Source: Oscillospiraceae bacterium
GTDB taxonomy: Bacteria; Bacillota; Clostridia; Oscillospirales; Ruminococcaceae
Direction: 5' to 3'
Assembly: GCA_024699425.1 (NCBI GenBank)
Contig: JAILPP010000064.1
Location: 1 to 35,299 of the forward strand
Length of the DNA stretch: 35,299 nt
This document shows, piece after piece, positions 17,132-26,898 of this stretch (positions within the stretch are counted from its first letter, which is position 1; every line of letters starts with the position of its first letter). The notes under the pieces are model-generated. The model worked only from the letters and a program-made list of their open reading frames with translations. It was not told the DNA's origin and made no database searches. The translations under genes were made by a program, and so were the position numbers.

Positions 17132-18217
17132 ATGAGCAGAGTTTACAATTTCAGCGCAGGTCCGGCGGTTCTGCCGGAAGAGGTTCTTCAGGAATGTGCA
17201 GCAGAGATGATGGATTACAAGGGCTGCGGTATGTCCGTTATGGAAATGTCCCACCGTTCCAAGGTATACGATCAGATCATCAAGGAAGCAGAAGCTGACC
17301 TTCGTGACCTGATGAACATTCCGGACAACTACAAAGTGATCTTCGTACAGGGCGGCGCATCTCTGGTATTCGCAGAAGTTCCGATGAACCTGATGAAGAA
17401 CGGCAAGGCAGCCTACATCATCACAGGTCAGTGGGCAAAGAAGGCAGCAGCCGAGGCTGAGAAGTACGGCGAGGTTGTCAAGGTTGCATCCTCTGCTGAC
17501 AAGACCTTCTCCTACATTCCGGACTGCTCCGATCTGGACATTCCGGAAGATGCAGACTATGTTTACATCTGCGAGAACAACACCATCTACGGCACAAAGT
17601 TCTGGGAACTGCCGAACACAAAGGGACACATTCTGGTATCCGATGTATCTTCCTGCTTCCTGTCCGAGCCGATCGACGTATCCAAGTACGGCGTGGTATA
17701 CGGCGGTGTACAGAAGAACGTAGGACCTGCCGGCGTACAGATCATCATTGTCCGTGAAGACCTGATCGCAGACGGTCCCGCATTCAAGCAGACCCCGACC
17801 ATGTGCGACTGGAAGATCCAGGCAGACAATGCTTCCCTCTACAACACACCTCCCTGCTACGGCATCTATGTATGCGGCAAGGTCTTCAAGTGGATCAAGA
17901 AGATGGGCGGTCTTGAGGGCATGAAGGCGCACAACGAGAAGAAGGCAAAGATCCTGTACGATTTCCTCGATGAGTCCAAGCTGTTCAAGGGCACTGTTGA
18001 GAAGAAGGATCGTTCCATCATGAACGTACCGTTCGTAACAGGCAATGCTGACCTCGATGCAAAATTCGTAGCCGAGGCGAAGGCAGCAGGTTTTGAGAAC
18101 CTCAAGGGACACAGAACCGTTGGCGGTATGAGAGCATCTATCTACAACGCAATGCCGCTGGAGGGTGTTGAGAAGCTCGTTGCATTCATGAAGAAGTTCG
18201 AGCAGGAGAACGCCTGA
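17132..18217 (+). CDS. serC: Phosphoserine aminotransferase
   Basis: VYNFSAGPAVLPEEVLQ, VIFVQGGASLVFAEVPMNL, VYGGVQKNVGPAGVQIIIVRED, VGGMRASIYNAMPLEGVEKLV. Confidence 0.97.
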   Translation: MSRVYNFSAGPAVLPEEVLQECAAEMMDYKGCGMSVMEMSHRSKVYDQIIKEAEADLRDLMNIPDNYKVIFVQGGASLVFAEVPMNLMKNGKAAYIITGQWAKKAAAEAEKYGEVVKVASSADKTFSYIPDCSDLDIPEDADYVYICENNTIYGTKFWELPNTKGHILVSDVSSCFLSEPIDVSKYGVVYGGVQKNVGPAGVQIIIVREDLIADGPAFKQTPTMCDWKIQADNASLYNTPPCYGIYVCGKVFKWIKKMGGLEGMKAHNEKKAKILYDFLDESKLFKGTVEKKDRSIMNVPFVTGNADLDAKFVAEAKAAGFENLKGHRTVGGMRASIYNAMPLEGVEKLVAFMKKFEQENA

Positions 18218-18296
18218 TTCATTTCGGACGAATACGCAACCGTGCAGGGAGCAGACAGCTCCCTGCATCCCCATATAGAATAGGAGGTCATTTCCC

Positions 18297-19403
18297 ATGT
18301 ACAATATTCTGACCCTGAACAAGATCGCAAAGTGCGGTACTGACAAGTTCGACACTGCAAAGTACACCGTTGGTGATTCCGTAGAGAATCCGACGGGTAT
18401 CATGGTACGTTCCGCAGTCATGCACGACATGGAGTTCGGTGCAGATCTGCTGGCAATCGGCAGAGCAGGCGCAGGCGTGAACAACATTCCCGTTGAGAAG
18501 TGTGCCGAAGCAGGTATTGTTGTATTCAACACCCCCGGCGCAAACGCAAACGCCGTAAAGGAGCTGGTTCTGGCAGGACTGTTCCTTGCTTCCCGTAAAG
18601 TCACCAAGGCAGTACAGTGGGCATCCACGCTGGAAGATACTGCCGAGATGAACGTTGCAAAGCAGGTGGAAAAGGGCAAGTCGAATTTCGGCGGCTGCGA
18701 GATCACAGGCAAGACACTGGGCATCATCGGTCTGGGAGCGATCGGCCGCAAGGTTGCATTTGCAGCCAAGGCTCTGGGCATGACCGTGATCGGCACAGAC
18801 CCGTTCCTGTCCGAAGCAGCAGCGAAGGAACTGGAAGGCACCTGCAAGGTAGTTGCCACCAAGGAAGAGATCTATGCAGAGGCAGACTACATCACCCTGC
18901 ACGTTCCCTGCAACAATGACACCAAGGGCTTTTTCAATGCCGATGTATTTGCAGCGTGCAAGGACGGCGTAAAAGTTCTGAACTTTGCCCGCGGCGAGCT
19001 GGTCAATGACGATGATCTGGAGAAAGCCATTGCATCCGGCAAGGTATCCGCATATGTAACGGACTTCCCGAATGCCAAGACCGTCAAGATGGACGGCGTA
19101 GTTGCAATTCCGCATCTGGGCGCTTCCACCGAGGAGTCCGAGGATAACTGCGCAATGATGGCAGCCGATGAGCTGATCGACTACATCGAGAACGGCAACA
19201 TCAAGAACTCTGTCAACTTCCCGAACGTAGCAGCCGATGCAGCCAAGAAGGTATGCGTACTGCACAAGGAAGGCGCACAGCTCCCCGGCACAGTTCTGGC
19301 AACAGGTGCAAAGAAGGGCTTCGGCTACACGATTCTTGCAGACGGCGCTGCAGAAGCGCTCAAGGCAATTGACGGTGTAATCCGTGTCCGTGTGATCGGC
19401 TGA
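18297..19403 (+). CDS. serA: D-3-phosphoglycerate dehydrogenase with a shortened C-terminal ACT-like region
   Basis: IGRAGAGVNNIPVEKCAEAGIVVFNTPGANANAVKELV, LGIIGLGAIGRKVAFAAKALGM, IPHLGASTEESEDNCA. Confidence 0.94.
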   Translation: MYNILTLNKIAKCGTDKFDTAKYTVGDSVENPTGIMVRSAVMHDMEFGADLLAIGRAGAGVNNIPVEKCAEAGIVVFNTPGANANAVKELVLAGLFLASRKVTKAVQWASTLEDTAEMNVAKQVEKGKSNFGGCEITGKTLGIIGLGAIGRKVAFAAKALGMTVIGTDPFLSEAAAKELEGTCKVVATKEEIYAEADYITLHVPCNNDTKGFFNADVFAACKDGVKVLNFARGELVNDDDLEKAIASGKVSAYVTDFPNAKTVKMDGVVAIPHLGASTEESEDNCAMMAADELIDYIENGNIKNSVNFPNVAADAAKKVCVLHKEGAQLPGTVLATGAKKGFGYTILADGAAEALKAIDGVIRVRVIG

Positions 19404-19422
19404 ATCAAAATGATCTGAAAAC

Positions 19423-19452
19423 AAAAAGCCTCCGTTCATGCGGAGGCTTTTT
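19423..19452. terminator. Bidirectional terminator between serA and the GH74 gene
   Basis: AAAAAGCCTCCG-ttcatg-CGGAGGCTTTTT. Confidence 0.9.
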
Positions 19453-19461
19453 ATTTTGGTT

Positions 19462-22152
19462 TTACTTTTTGATCGGCAGATCCGAATCCTTGAGAATATT
19501 CAAAGCACGTTTGAGGATATTCAGGGAGTCGGCGGAATCCACCTCACCGCTTTCGTCCATATCTGCATTTGCAGCACCCTGTTCGGACAATTTGCTGCTG
19601 CCGACGAGGAACTTATTGGCAAGGATCACGTCCATGATATTGACCTCATCGTCACAGTTGGCATCGCCGTACAGCTTTGCAGAGGAAGCGGTTTTCGTCT
19701 CTGTTGTCTTATCGGTTTCGGTGGTCTTGTCGGTTTCGATGGTTTTTTCGGTAGTTTCCTCCGTAGAGGGCTTTGTCTCGACGGGAACGGACGGTTCCGA
19801 ACCTGCGACCTGACCGTAAACGATACCGCAGCCTACGGTAGACATATACATCTTGCCGAACTCGTCCATATCACCAACGATATAGTTACCGTTGCCCGTA
19901 CCGCCGTAGAGGTGTGTGGTATTGATGCAGACCCATGTCTTGCCGCCGTCCGTGGAACGATAGATACCTTCGGGGTCAGAATCTGCGGGCTTGCCGTAGA
20001 TGAAGAGCGTATTCAGTCCGTCCTTCTTTTCGGGTGCGCCGTAGCCGACACACTTTGCATAGGAGACATTCTCCATTTTCTCGACTTTTTCGCCCTGATC
20101 GGAGATACGGTACAGACCGTTCCAGCCTGTTGCCATGATGATCGTGCCGTCACCGAGATAAGCGGGGTCACCTGCATGGTCGCACATATCGTACTTGACA
20201 ACGGGGATATCCTTGAAGGTCTTACCGTAGTCGGTACTGATGACGAACGAATAGTGTGACTCCTCGAAAGTCGGTTCTTTCTTGGTCATATCGGAAGCCC
20301 AGTAATCATTGTGTGTAACACTGGAACCATAGATAATGCTGGGATCCTTGGGGTCAACGAGGGTATACACGCCCTTGGAGGACTTGATGCCCTCGGACTT
20401 GTTCCATGTCTCACCGAAATCATCGGAATAGGACACAGCGCCGCCCGTGCTGGTATTGATAATTCTGTACTTGCCTTTTTCGAGTTCGGTGATGGAGAGT
20501 TTACCGCCTGTGCAGGCAGGCTTGAACGCCGTCCATGTTTTGCCGCGGTCGAGGGTATAGAAGGCGCTGCCTGTATTATTGCCGTCGCCGTTGGCGGTTC
20601 TTGCCCACACATCGGTATTCTGCGGGCAAACGGTAATTGCGGAAGTCGAGCCCATATTCGGCTGATACTGCAAGCCGATCTTGTCATTCTGTTCATGAAC
20701 GAAGCCGTCATAGTCGCCGATGGCAGACAGATCAAGACCGTCGGGGGTGGAGATGAAATCGAGGGAAACGACTTCTTCGATGCCGTCGGGGTGGAACGTG
20801 TAGACAGGTTTTTCGCCCCAGACATCGGTGCAGACGAACGAACCGTTACCGGAAGTCAGGAAAGCCCTGTTGGGGTCACGGGGGTCAAGCACCATAGAGC
20901 CGACCCAGTGGATCGCCTTATCCTTGATCCAGTCATAGCCGCCTGTCTGGATATAATCTGCTTCCAGCGGACCTTGCCAGCCCATTTCCTTACCGGGGGT
21001 AATCCCTCTCCATGTCTTGCCGCCGTCCTCGGAACGGAAGAACTGGTCGCCCCATGCCACAGCATCTCTGTCCCACGCATCAGCGGAGTACATCTGACCT
21101 GCCCACACGCCGCAGGTTGTCGCAACGAGGTGATCAGGGTTTTTGGGATCGGGGTAGATCTCACCGAAGCCGTTGCCGGAGGGAGAAATATCCGTAACCG
21201 TTCCCGCCTTGACATCATAGCGGTAAGCGCCGCCGGACATACCGCCGAACGCAAGCGCCGCCATATATGTGATAATGATATTGCCGTTGGCATCAGCCAT
21301 GAGGCGTGACGGGAACACATCGGTCGGGAGGTCTTTGGACAGTACCTCGAACTTATCGTCCTTGGTGCTTGCGACATGGACATTTGCCACGCCGTTCTTG
21401 GAGGTACCGACATAGACCTTACCGCCGGAAACGACGATATTGGCAACGCCGTTCTGTGTCTGATAAGCGCCGTCCATTGCAGCGCGGGCGATATTCTCTG
21501 TCCATGTGGGCCACTTGGTAGTTTCGGAGAACAGACCGAGGTCATCGTAACCGATGACAGGCTCCCATGTTTCGCCGCCGTCGGTGGACTTGATGAGTGC
21601 AGACTTGGAATTGGTATCGCAGGTAACGTCGCCGCCGGCATAGATGACCTTGGGGTTATCGGGGTCAACAGCGATTGCCTCACCGAACTGTCTGCCGTCA
21701 CCGTTGCCCATGACTTTAATCAGATTGGTGACATTGATCTCCTTGAAGGTCTTGCCGCCGTCGGTTGTCTTGAAGATGACGGTTTTCTCGGCAGAGAAGT
21801 AAGCACAGCCGCAGAGGAAGTAGACGGTATCATCATCTGTCGGGTCGATTGCCATTGCATCGACGGAGAGCAGACCTCTGTCCGCCTCGGTGAGGAAGCC
21901 GAAGAGCTGTTCCCAGCTTTCGGTGTCGTAGTTATACTTGTAAGCGCCGCCGACATCGGTACGGGCATACATCACGTCCTTACCGGTCACGATGCCGGAA
22001 ACGAAGCCGCCGCCGCCGATGCGAAGCGTACCCCACTCATAGTTCTGCTCAATGCTGTCGGTAGCGGAAGCGGGGAGAGCAGGGATCGCCGCCGCACTGC
22101 AAAGCATGACTGCACTGACAGCCGCTGCAACCATTCTTTTGATTCTGTTCAT
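19462..22152 (-). CDS. Secreted GH74-family (xyloglucanase-type) beta-propeller glycoside hydrolase with Thr-rich linker and C-terminal dockerin
   Basis: Signal peptide MNRIKRMVAAAVSAVMLCSAAAIPALPASA; GGGGFVSGIVTGKDVMYARTDVGGAYKYN; BNR-type D(G)GKTW repeats; linker TTETDKTTETDKTTETK; dockerin pair DANCDDEVNIMD / DMDESGEVDSAD. Confidence 0.92.
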   Translation of the reverse strand: MNRIKRMVAAAVSAVMLCSAAAIPALPASATDSIEQNYEWGTLRIGGGGFVSGIVTGKDVMYARTDVGGAYKYNYDTESWEQLFGFLTEADRGLLSVDAMAIDPTDDDTVYFLCGCAYFSAEKTVIFKTTDGGKTFKEINVTNLIKVMGNGDGRQFGEAIAVDPDNPKVIYAGGDVTCDTNSKSALIKSTDGGETWEPVIGYDDLGLFSETTKWPTWTENIARAAMDGAYQTQNGVANIVVSGGKVYVGTSKNGVANVHVASTKDDKFEVLSKDLPTDVFPSRLMADANGNIIITYMAALAFGGMSGGAYRYDVKAGTVTDISPSGNGFGEIYPDPKNPDHLVATTCGVWAGQMYSADAWDRDAVAWGDQFFRSEDGGKTWRGITPGKEMGWQGPLEADYIQTGGYDWIKDKAIHWVGSMVLDPRDPNRAFLTSGNGSFVCTDVWGEKPVYTFHPDGIEEVVSLDFISTPDGLDLSAIGDYDGFVHEQNDKIGLQYQPNMGSTSAITVCPQNTDVWARTANGDGNNTGSAFYTLDRGKTWTAFKPACTGGKLSITELEKGKYRIINTSTGGAVSYSDDFGETWNKSEGIKSSKGVYTLVDPKDPSIIYGSSVTHNDYWASDMTKKEPTFEESHYSFVISTDYGKTFKDIPVVKYDMCDHAGDPAYLGDGTIIMATGWNGLYRISDQGEKVEKMENVSYAKCVGYGAPEKKDGLNTLFIYGKPADSDPEGIYRSTDGGKTWVCINTTHLYGGTGNGNYIVGDMDEFGKMYMSTVGCGIVYGQVAGSEPSVPVETKPSTEETTEKTIETDKTTETDKTTETKTASSAKLYGDANCDDEVNIMDVILANKFLVGSSKLSEQGAANADMDESGEVDSADSLNILKRALNILKDSDLPIKK

Positions 22153-22271
22153 AGGGAACATCCTTTCTGTAAAAATATAGAGGAAAGCGCTGTGCTTCTG
22201 TTCACAGGCTTTGAAACGGTGAACCCGGAATCCCCCGATGAGATTTCCTTGCATGATTCACGTCTATCCTT

Positions 22272-22300
22272 ATTTTAATCTATTTTGCTTGAAAAAGCAA
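22272..22300 (-). promoter_or_regulatory. Promoter of the GH74 gene with overlapping inverted repeat
   Basis: Minus strand TTGCTT-N17-TAAAAT; TTGCTT-GAAA-AAGCAA palindrome over the -35 and spacer. Confidence 0.55.
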
Positions 22301-22405
22301 GTAGGATTTGCCGAAAGTTTACAGAAAAGTCATAAATTCTATTGCAAAACTTATCGAAAATGTTGTATAACAGAAACAGCCCCGCAAATGCGAAAAAAGG
22401 TACAC

Positions 22406-22446
22406 AAAAACCCCCCGATGCCCGAAGCGGCACGGGGGGTTTTTGA
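22406..22446 (-). terminator. Terminator after the small acidic protein gene
   Basis: AAAACCCCCCgatgcc...ggcacGGGGGGTTTTT. Confidence 0.75.
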
Positions 22447-22459
22447 TTTTGCAGTCAGA

Positions 22460-22795
22460 TCAGTCAGCGTCCACAGCATCCTTGATGTCATCAATGGCAT
22501 CTTCCACTGCATCGGCAGCCTTTTCAACGAGATCGGTAACCTTATCGGCAGCCTTATCCACAGTTTCCTCAGCGGCATCGGCAACTTTTTCCACAGTCTC
22601 TCCGAACTCCACGCTGTCGTCAGCGTAATTGCACTGCTCACCGCAGGCAATATCGTCCAAAAAGTCATCATCGTCAAACTCGCAGCTATCGAAGCGCATC
22701 TTACGCTTGCTGTTCTGCTTTTGCAGAATGAAGACAACCGCAGCGGCAGTTGCAATGGCGGTCGCAGCAATGATTGCAAAAATCTTCCAGTTCAT
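22460..22795 (-). CDS. Small single-TM protein with acidic Ala/Asp/Val-rich heptad-like tail, unknown function
   Basis: MNWKIFAIIAATAIATAAAVVFILQKQNSKRK then EKVADAAEETVDKAADKVTDLVEKAADAVEDAIDDIKDAVDAD; own promoter and terminator. Confidence 0.8.
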   Translation of the reverse strand: MNWKIFAIIAATAIATAAAVVFILQKQNSKRKMRFDSCEFDDDDFLDDIACGEQCNYADDSVEFGETVEKVADAAEETVDKAADKVTDLVEKAADAVEDAIDDIKDAVDAD

Positions 22796-22875
22796 GGTAA
22801 ATGCCTCTTTTCTCCGCAGGATAAAAATTTGCCGTCTGCTGCGGTCAGAGTGTCGGCTTTTCTTCAGATATACAT

Positions 22876-22904
22876 ATTATACCACATCTGAAATGAAAAT
22901 TCAA
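22876..22904 (-). promoter_or_regulatory. Sigma-A promoter of the small acidic protein gene
   Basis: Minus strand TTGAAT-N17-TATAAT. Confidence 0.7.
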
Positions 22905-22975
22905 CACTTTTTCAAAAATTTTTTCCGTCTGTGCTATGAACGGACAGTTCCCTGCCCGCATGATGATTCGTTCAC

Positions 22976-25561
22976 TCAACCGAAATACTGTTCCGAAAAC
23001 GCCCCGTCCGCATCGGAGAAGAATTGAGAATCGTCCACGGAAGCGCCGCCTGTAACGAAAGGATCATTTTTCATGACAGAATCGAGCATACAGAAGCTGC
23101 CCTTTGCGATCACAGCCTCAGCGAGGTCGGAATCCTTTTCGGGGATGATATAATCCGTGCCGTTGAAGTTGATGACGTAGCAATTTTCGGCGGTGACATA
23201 ATTTTTCCGTGCAGCCGACAGCAGTGCATACAGTTCGGGGTATGTTTTTTCGAGTGAGTCGTCATAAGAGAAGTAGATCGTATCCTCATAAGCAGGATCA
23301 CCGTACTTGAAGAAATTAGTTGTCAGTGTGCTGTGCGGGTAATCGACGGAAGCGGTGCGGTACTGATCGGGCGCATAGATGCGCATACCCATCCACTGAT
23401 TATGGAAAGCGCTGTCATAGGTCGCATCGGCATACCCGATCCATTCGGCGGTATTGAACGGTTCGATGCCCCATTCCTTGAGCAGCTCCCAGCTCTTGGC
23501 GCATTTGCTGTACATGGGGAGACCGGAGAGGTAGCCTTTGATTTCGGAAGTGCGGAAATCCTCGGCTGTCATCGCTTCCAGATCGAAGCGGTACGCCTGC
23601 CAGAGCTGTTCAAACTTCTGCGGAGCGTCCTTGATGTAAGCAGAATGTGTCGCTGTATCCTGTGCATCTCTGGGCGTAGCAGTCATTTGCAGGCGGAGAT
23701 TGCCGGGAATCATATTCTTTTTCAGGTAGCTGACATATTCCGTATACTGATCTGTCATACGGGAAGACATACCCTTGGAAGTTGCCTCGGCATAGAGTCC
23801 CGTTCCCTGTACGATGTCGAGAAATCTGCGCCAGTAATCGGCATTGAGATCATAGACACGGTGAACGGTGCTGCCCGTGAGCGTGTAGTAAGTCAATCTC
23901 ACCTGATGGGTGTCGATATAATGACCTTTTGCCTCATCGGGGAGAGGATTCTTCGGGTCGAGCCAGTCACCGACACTTTTTTCGCCGCTTTCATCGTCCA
24001 CATTGGCAACGGGGAGGCGCAGCGTATAGGACGGGAACTCGTTATAATAATTGCTGTCGTATTCCTGTGTTGTGTAGACCAGTTTTGCATAGCGTTCCTT
24101 CAGCATCTCCTCACTCAGCGGATCCTGAAGCGCATAGTAGTTAGAACTGTACTCATTCCGGCGATTGGACAATCCGGGGCTGTGCATTTTTTTCACAGAC
24201 TTCTGGAAGCCGATCAGATCACGGTGGAATTTTGTAACTTCGGAGATCACATCACGGTCGGTATATTCGAGAACGTAGTCATAAGTGCGGTAGATGTTAT
24301 CATCTGCATGGAATTCCACACGCACGGAGCTGACCCCGACAGAAGCGGGAACATAGTTGACCCTGCCGAAGCAGCCTGTTGCCGTGAGGAGGAAGTAACC
24401 GCCGATACTCAGCCCGACCGTAGCCACATAGGTGATAACAGAGAGCCAGAAGCGTTTGAAACCGCGTTTGCGGATGACTTCCATGATAAAGTATCCGATT
24501 GCCGAAGCGATGAGGACGGGACCGAAAACGCCTGTACGCATGGCGCAGAGAACGGCAACAGTAGCAAGGGTAAGCATCACATAGTATGCAGCGGTATAGA
24601 TGAACGGCTTGCCGACATCTTCTGCTTTGCGGCGTTTATAGAGCAGCCATGCGCCGGCGGTCAGCACAGCGGTGAGCAGGAAAATGGCGAAGATCCAGCG
24701 CAGATAGCTTGGGATCATATCATGGGAAGTCGTCTGCACGGCAGCGAACTGATAACTTGAAGGGCTGATCGTATCTGTAATTTCACCGCTGATGAGCAGC
24801 ATCAGATAGATCAGACCGCCGATGGGGGACATAAAGCCGATGATCTGCCATGTATACTCAAATTCAAAGCTGAGGTCATTGGTAACAAGTGCAATGATGA
24901 GAGCGACCGTGCCGGGAATCAGACCGTTGAGGAGGATATTGGTGTAAATGCTTTCAAAGAGCGTACCGCAGCAGACGGTCACGAGTACACTCAGCGAGTA
25001 ATAGAGAAGCATGAGGAAGAACAGACCGAGCGTTGCGAGGGCGTAGATCTTGACGATTTCGCCCATGAATTCGCCGAACGATGCAAATTCCTGATCGTTT
25101 TCCCAGAGGACAAACGGACTCAGACCGAAGATCACGCCCCAGCCGAGCAGAACGGCGATCATATACGGCACGATATACATGATACACCCGCCCGCATAAT
25201 CCGAGAAGAAGCGCTGTGTACCCGTGAGGGGCAGAGCATAGAGCATATCGACTTTGGTTTTCTTATGAGTTTCGATAAAGGAATTGATTGCGGCGAACAT
25301 ACCCATAAACACGGCAACGCCGAGGAAAAGCGCAGCGATCACGATATACATTTCATATCCGTGACCGGTATCCATGAGATCAATAAAGTCCTCTTTTCCG
25401 TCATGAGATTCCGTGACCAGCTCCCACATAAGCGCCGCCGCGCCGAGCGGGATACCGAGGAGCTGTAAAATGCAGGTCACAATGGTCATTTTCTGATTCT
25501 GTTTCACCACCCGCAGCGCATTGCGGAAGGGCAGTGATTTATGCAAAGACGTTGCTGTCAT
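22976..25561 (-). CDS. ABC transporter permease (ABC-2-like) with large C-terminal extracytoplasmic domain
   Basis: Multi-TM N-terminal half (AAINSFIETHKKTKVDMLYALPLTGTQRFFSDY) then ~450 aa mostly soluble domain; overlaps the upstream ATPase gene by 23 nt. Confidence 0.82.
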   Translation of the reverse strand: MTATSLHKSLPFRNALRVVKQNQKMTIVTCILQLLGIPLGAAALMWELVTESHDGKEDFIDLMDTGHGYEMYIVIAALFLGVAVFMGMFAAINSFIETHKKTKVDMLYALPLTGTQRFFSDYAGGCIMYIVPYMIAVLLGWGVIFGLSPFVLWENDQEFASFGEFMGEIVKIYALATLGLFFLMLLYYSLSVLVTVCCGTLFESIYTNILLNGLIPGTVALIIALVTNDLSFEFEYTWQIIGFMSPIGGLIYLMLLISGEITDTISPSSYQFAAVQTTSHDMIPSYLRWIFAIFLLTAVLTAGAWLLYKRRKAEDVGKPFIYTAAYYVMLTLATVAVLCAMRTGVFGPVLIASAIGYFIMEVIRKRGFKRFWLSVITYVATVGLSIGGYFLLTATGCFGRVNYVPASVGVSSVRVEFHADDNIYRTYDYVLEYTDRDVISEVTKFHRDLIGFQKSVKKMHSPGLSNRRNEYSSNYYALQDPLSEEMLKERYAKLVYTTQEYDSNYYNEFPSYTLRLPVANVDDESGEKSVGDWLDPKNPLPDEAKGHYIDTHQVRLTYYTLTGSTVHRVYDLNADYWRRFLDIVQGTGLYAEATSKGMSSRMTDQYTEYVSYLKKNMIPGNLRLQMTATPRDAQDTATHSAYIKDAPQKFEQLWQAYRFDLEAMTAEDFRTSEIKGYLSGLPMYSKCAKSWELLKEWGIEPFNTAEWIGYADATYDSAFHNQWMGMRIYAPDQYRTASVDYPHSTLTTNFFKYGDPAYEDTIYFSYDDSLEKTYPELYALLSAARKNYVTAENCYVINFNGTDYIIPEKDSDLAEAVIAKGSFCMLDSVMKNDPFVTGGASVDDSQFFSDADGAFSEQYFG

Positions 25562-26444
25562 AGCCGAGTCCCTCCAATTCGTAAATAAAGATTTCCTCCA
25601 GAGTCAGCGGCACCATATCCGCAACGACGGGATTCTGCGGAGCAAGTGCGGCACGGATGGTATCCTCTTCGCCCTTGGCAATGATGTGATAGATACTCTG
25701 TGTTTTTTCAAAGTGCAGGATTTCCAGACCGGGAAAATCGGCAGCCGTAAATTCCCGTTCCTTGTCGGCAAAGACAGCCTGTACTTTATGGACAGCACCT
25801 TTGAGGCTGTCGAGCTGGCGGTTGAAGATGATCTTGCCCTTATGCAGGAGAGCCGCCGTATCGCACATTTCGTTGATCTCCTTGAGGTTATGCGACGAAA
25901 TGACGACGGTGAGATTACGTTCACACATGGCATCGACGAGCATTCTCTTGACGATGATACGCATTGTGGGGTCAATGCCGTCAAATGCTTCATCGAGGAG
26001 CAGATAGGGCGTACAGCAGGCGATTGCGGTAATGATAATAGCCTGCCGCTTCATGCCTTTGGAATACGTACTGATTCTGCGGTTGCGTGGGAGCTGGATC
26101 ATACTTTCGAGCCGTTCAAAAATCGCATCGGAGAAGTTCGGGTAGAACTGCATATAGAATTTTTTGAGCTGGTCAAGGGTAAACCCCGCAAACTGAATGG
26201 TTTCATCGTTGATGAAAAAGACTTTCTGTTTGGCGGCGACATTATCGTAAACGTTTTCGCCGTCGATCAGCACTTTTCCCCCTTCAGGGGAATAAATGCC
26301 GCTGAACAGGCGCAGGATGGTGGATTTACCGGCACCGTTCGAGCCGAGCAAGCCGAAGGCAGTGCCCTCTCTGATCTCCAGATCAACGCAGTCAAGGGCT
26401 TTGAAGTCGCCGAACTGCTTGACTGTCTGCTGTAACTGCATCAT
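25539..26444 (-). CDS. ABC transporter ATP-binding protein
   Basis: Walker A GSNGAGKST, signature YSKGMKRQA, Walker B YLLLDEAFDGID; ATGA overlap with the GntR gene. Confidence 0.95.
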   Translation of the reverse strand: MMQLQQTVKQFGDFKALDCVDLEIREGTAFGLLGSNGAGKSTILRLFSGIYSPEGGKVLIDGENVYDNVAAKQKVFFINDETIQFAGFTLDQLKKFYMQFYPNFSDAIFERLESMIQLPRNRRISTYSKGMKRQAIIITAIACCTPYLLLDEAFDGIDPTMRIIVKRMLVDAMCERNLTVVISSHNLKEINEMCDTAALLHKGKIIFNRQLDSLKGAVHKVQAVFADKEREFTAADFPGLEILHFEKTQSIYHIIAKGEEDTIRAALAPQNPVVADMVPLTLEEIFIYELEGLGYDSNVFA

Positions 26445-26824
26445 AATTTCTTCTCCTCCTTTGACGCTTTGTTATCTGAAATGCTGTCAATGCGCTTATG
26501 CAGAACATCCCTGCCGATTCCCGCATCGAGTGCGCGGTTTGCCGCCTCATCGAAGCCGGACAGGAGCTGTTCCTGTGCAAGGAGCGTATCGGGCTTTGCG
26601 ACGAAGCAGCCTCTTCCGGCGAGGGTACAGATAAAGCCGTCACGTTCGAGCAAAGTATAGGCTTTGGCAACGGTATTGGGATTCACGCCGAGGTCAGTGG
26701 CAAGCGCACGGACGGAAGGGAGCTTGTCATTCTCCTTGAGAACGCCTTTCATGACCAGCAGAGTGACTCTGCGGTAGAGCTGCTCATAGATGGGAACACG
26801 GCTCATCAGATCAATGTCAAACAT
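26441..26824 (-). CDS. GntR family transcriptional regulator (YtrA-type, short effector domain)
   Basis: PIYEQLYRRVTLLVMKGVLKENDKLPSVRALATDLGVNPNTVAKAYTLLERDGFI wHTH, ~127 aa. Confidence 0.93.
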   Translation of the reverse strand: MFDIDLMSRVPIYEQLYRRVTLLVMKGVLKENDKLPSVRALATDLGVNPNTVAKAYTLLERDGFICTLAGRGCFVAKPDTLLAQEQLLSGFDEAANRALDAGIGRDVLHKRIDSISDNKASKEEKKL

Positions 26825-26898
26825 AGATCCTCCTCCTTTCTGACTTTCCGACTATCTGAATAGTGTATGAAGTGTATCAGTCGTGTTAGTACAGTTAT

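Noticed and set aside
17096-19439. Long minus ORFs opposite serC/serA (588 aa and 383 aa)
   Set aside because: Antisense to strongly supported serine biosynthesis genes; no domain support.
23333-24760. 475-aa plus ORF
   Set aside because: Antisense to the ABC permease; no coherent domain.
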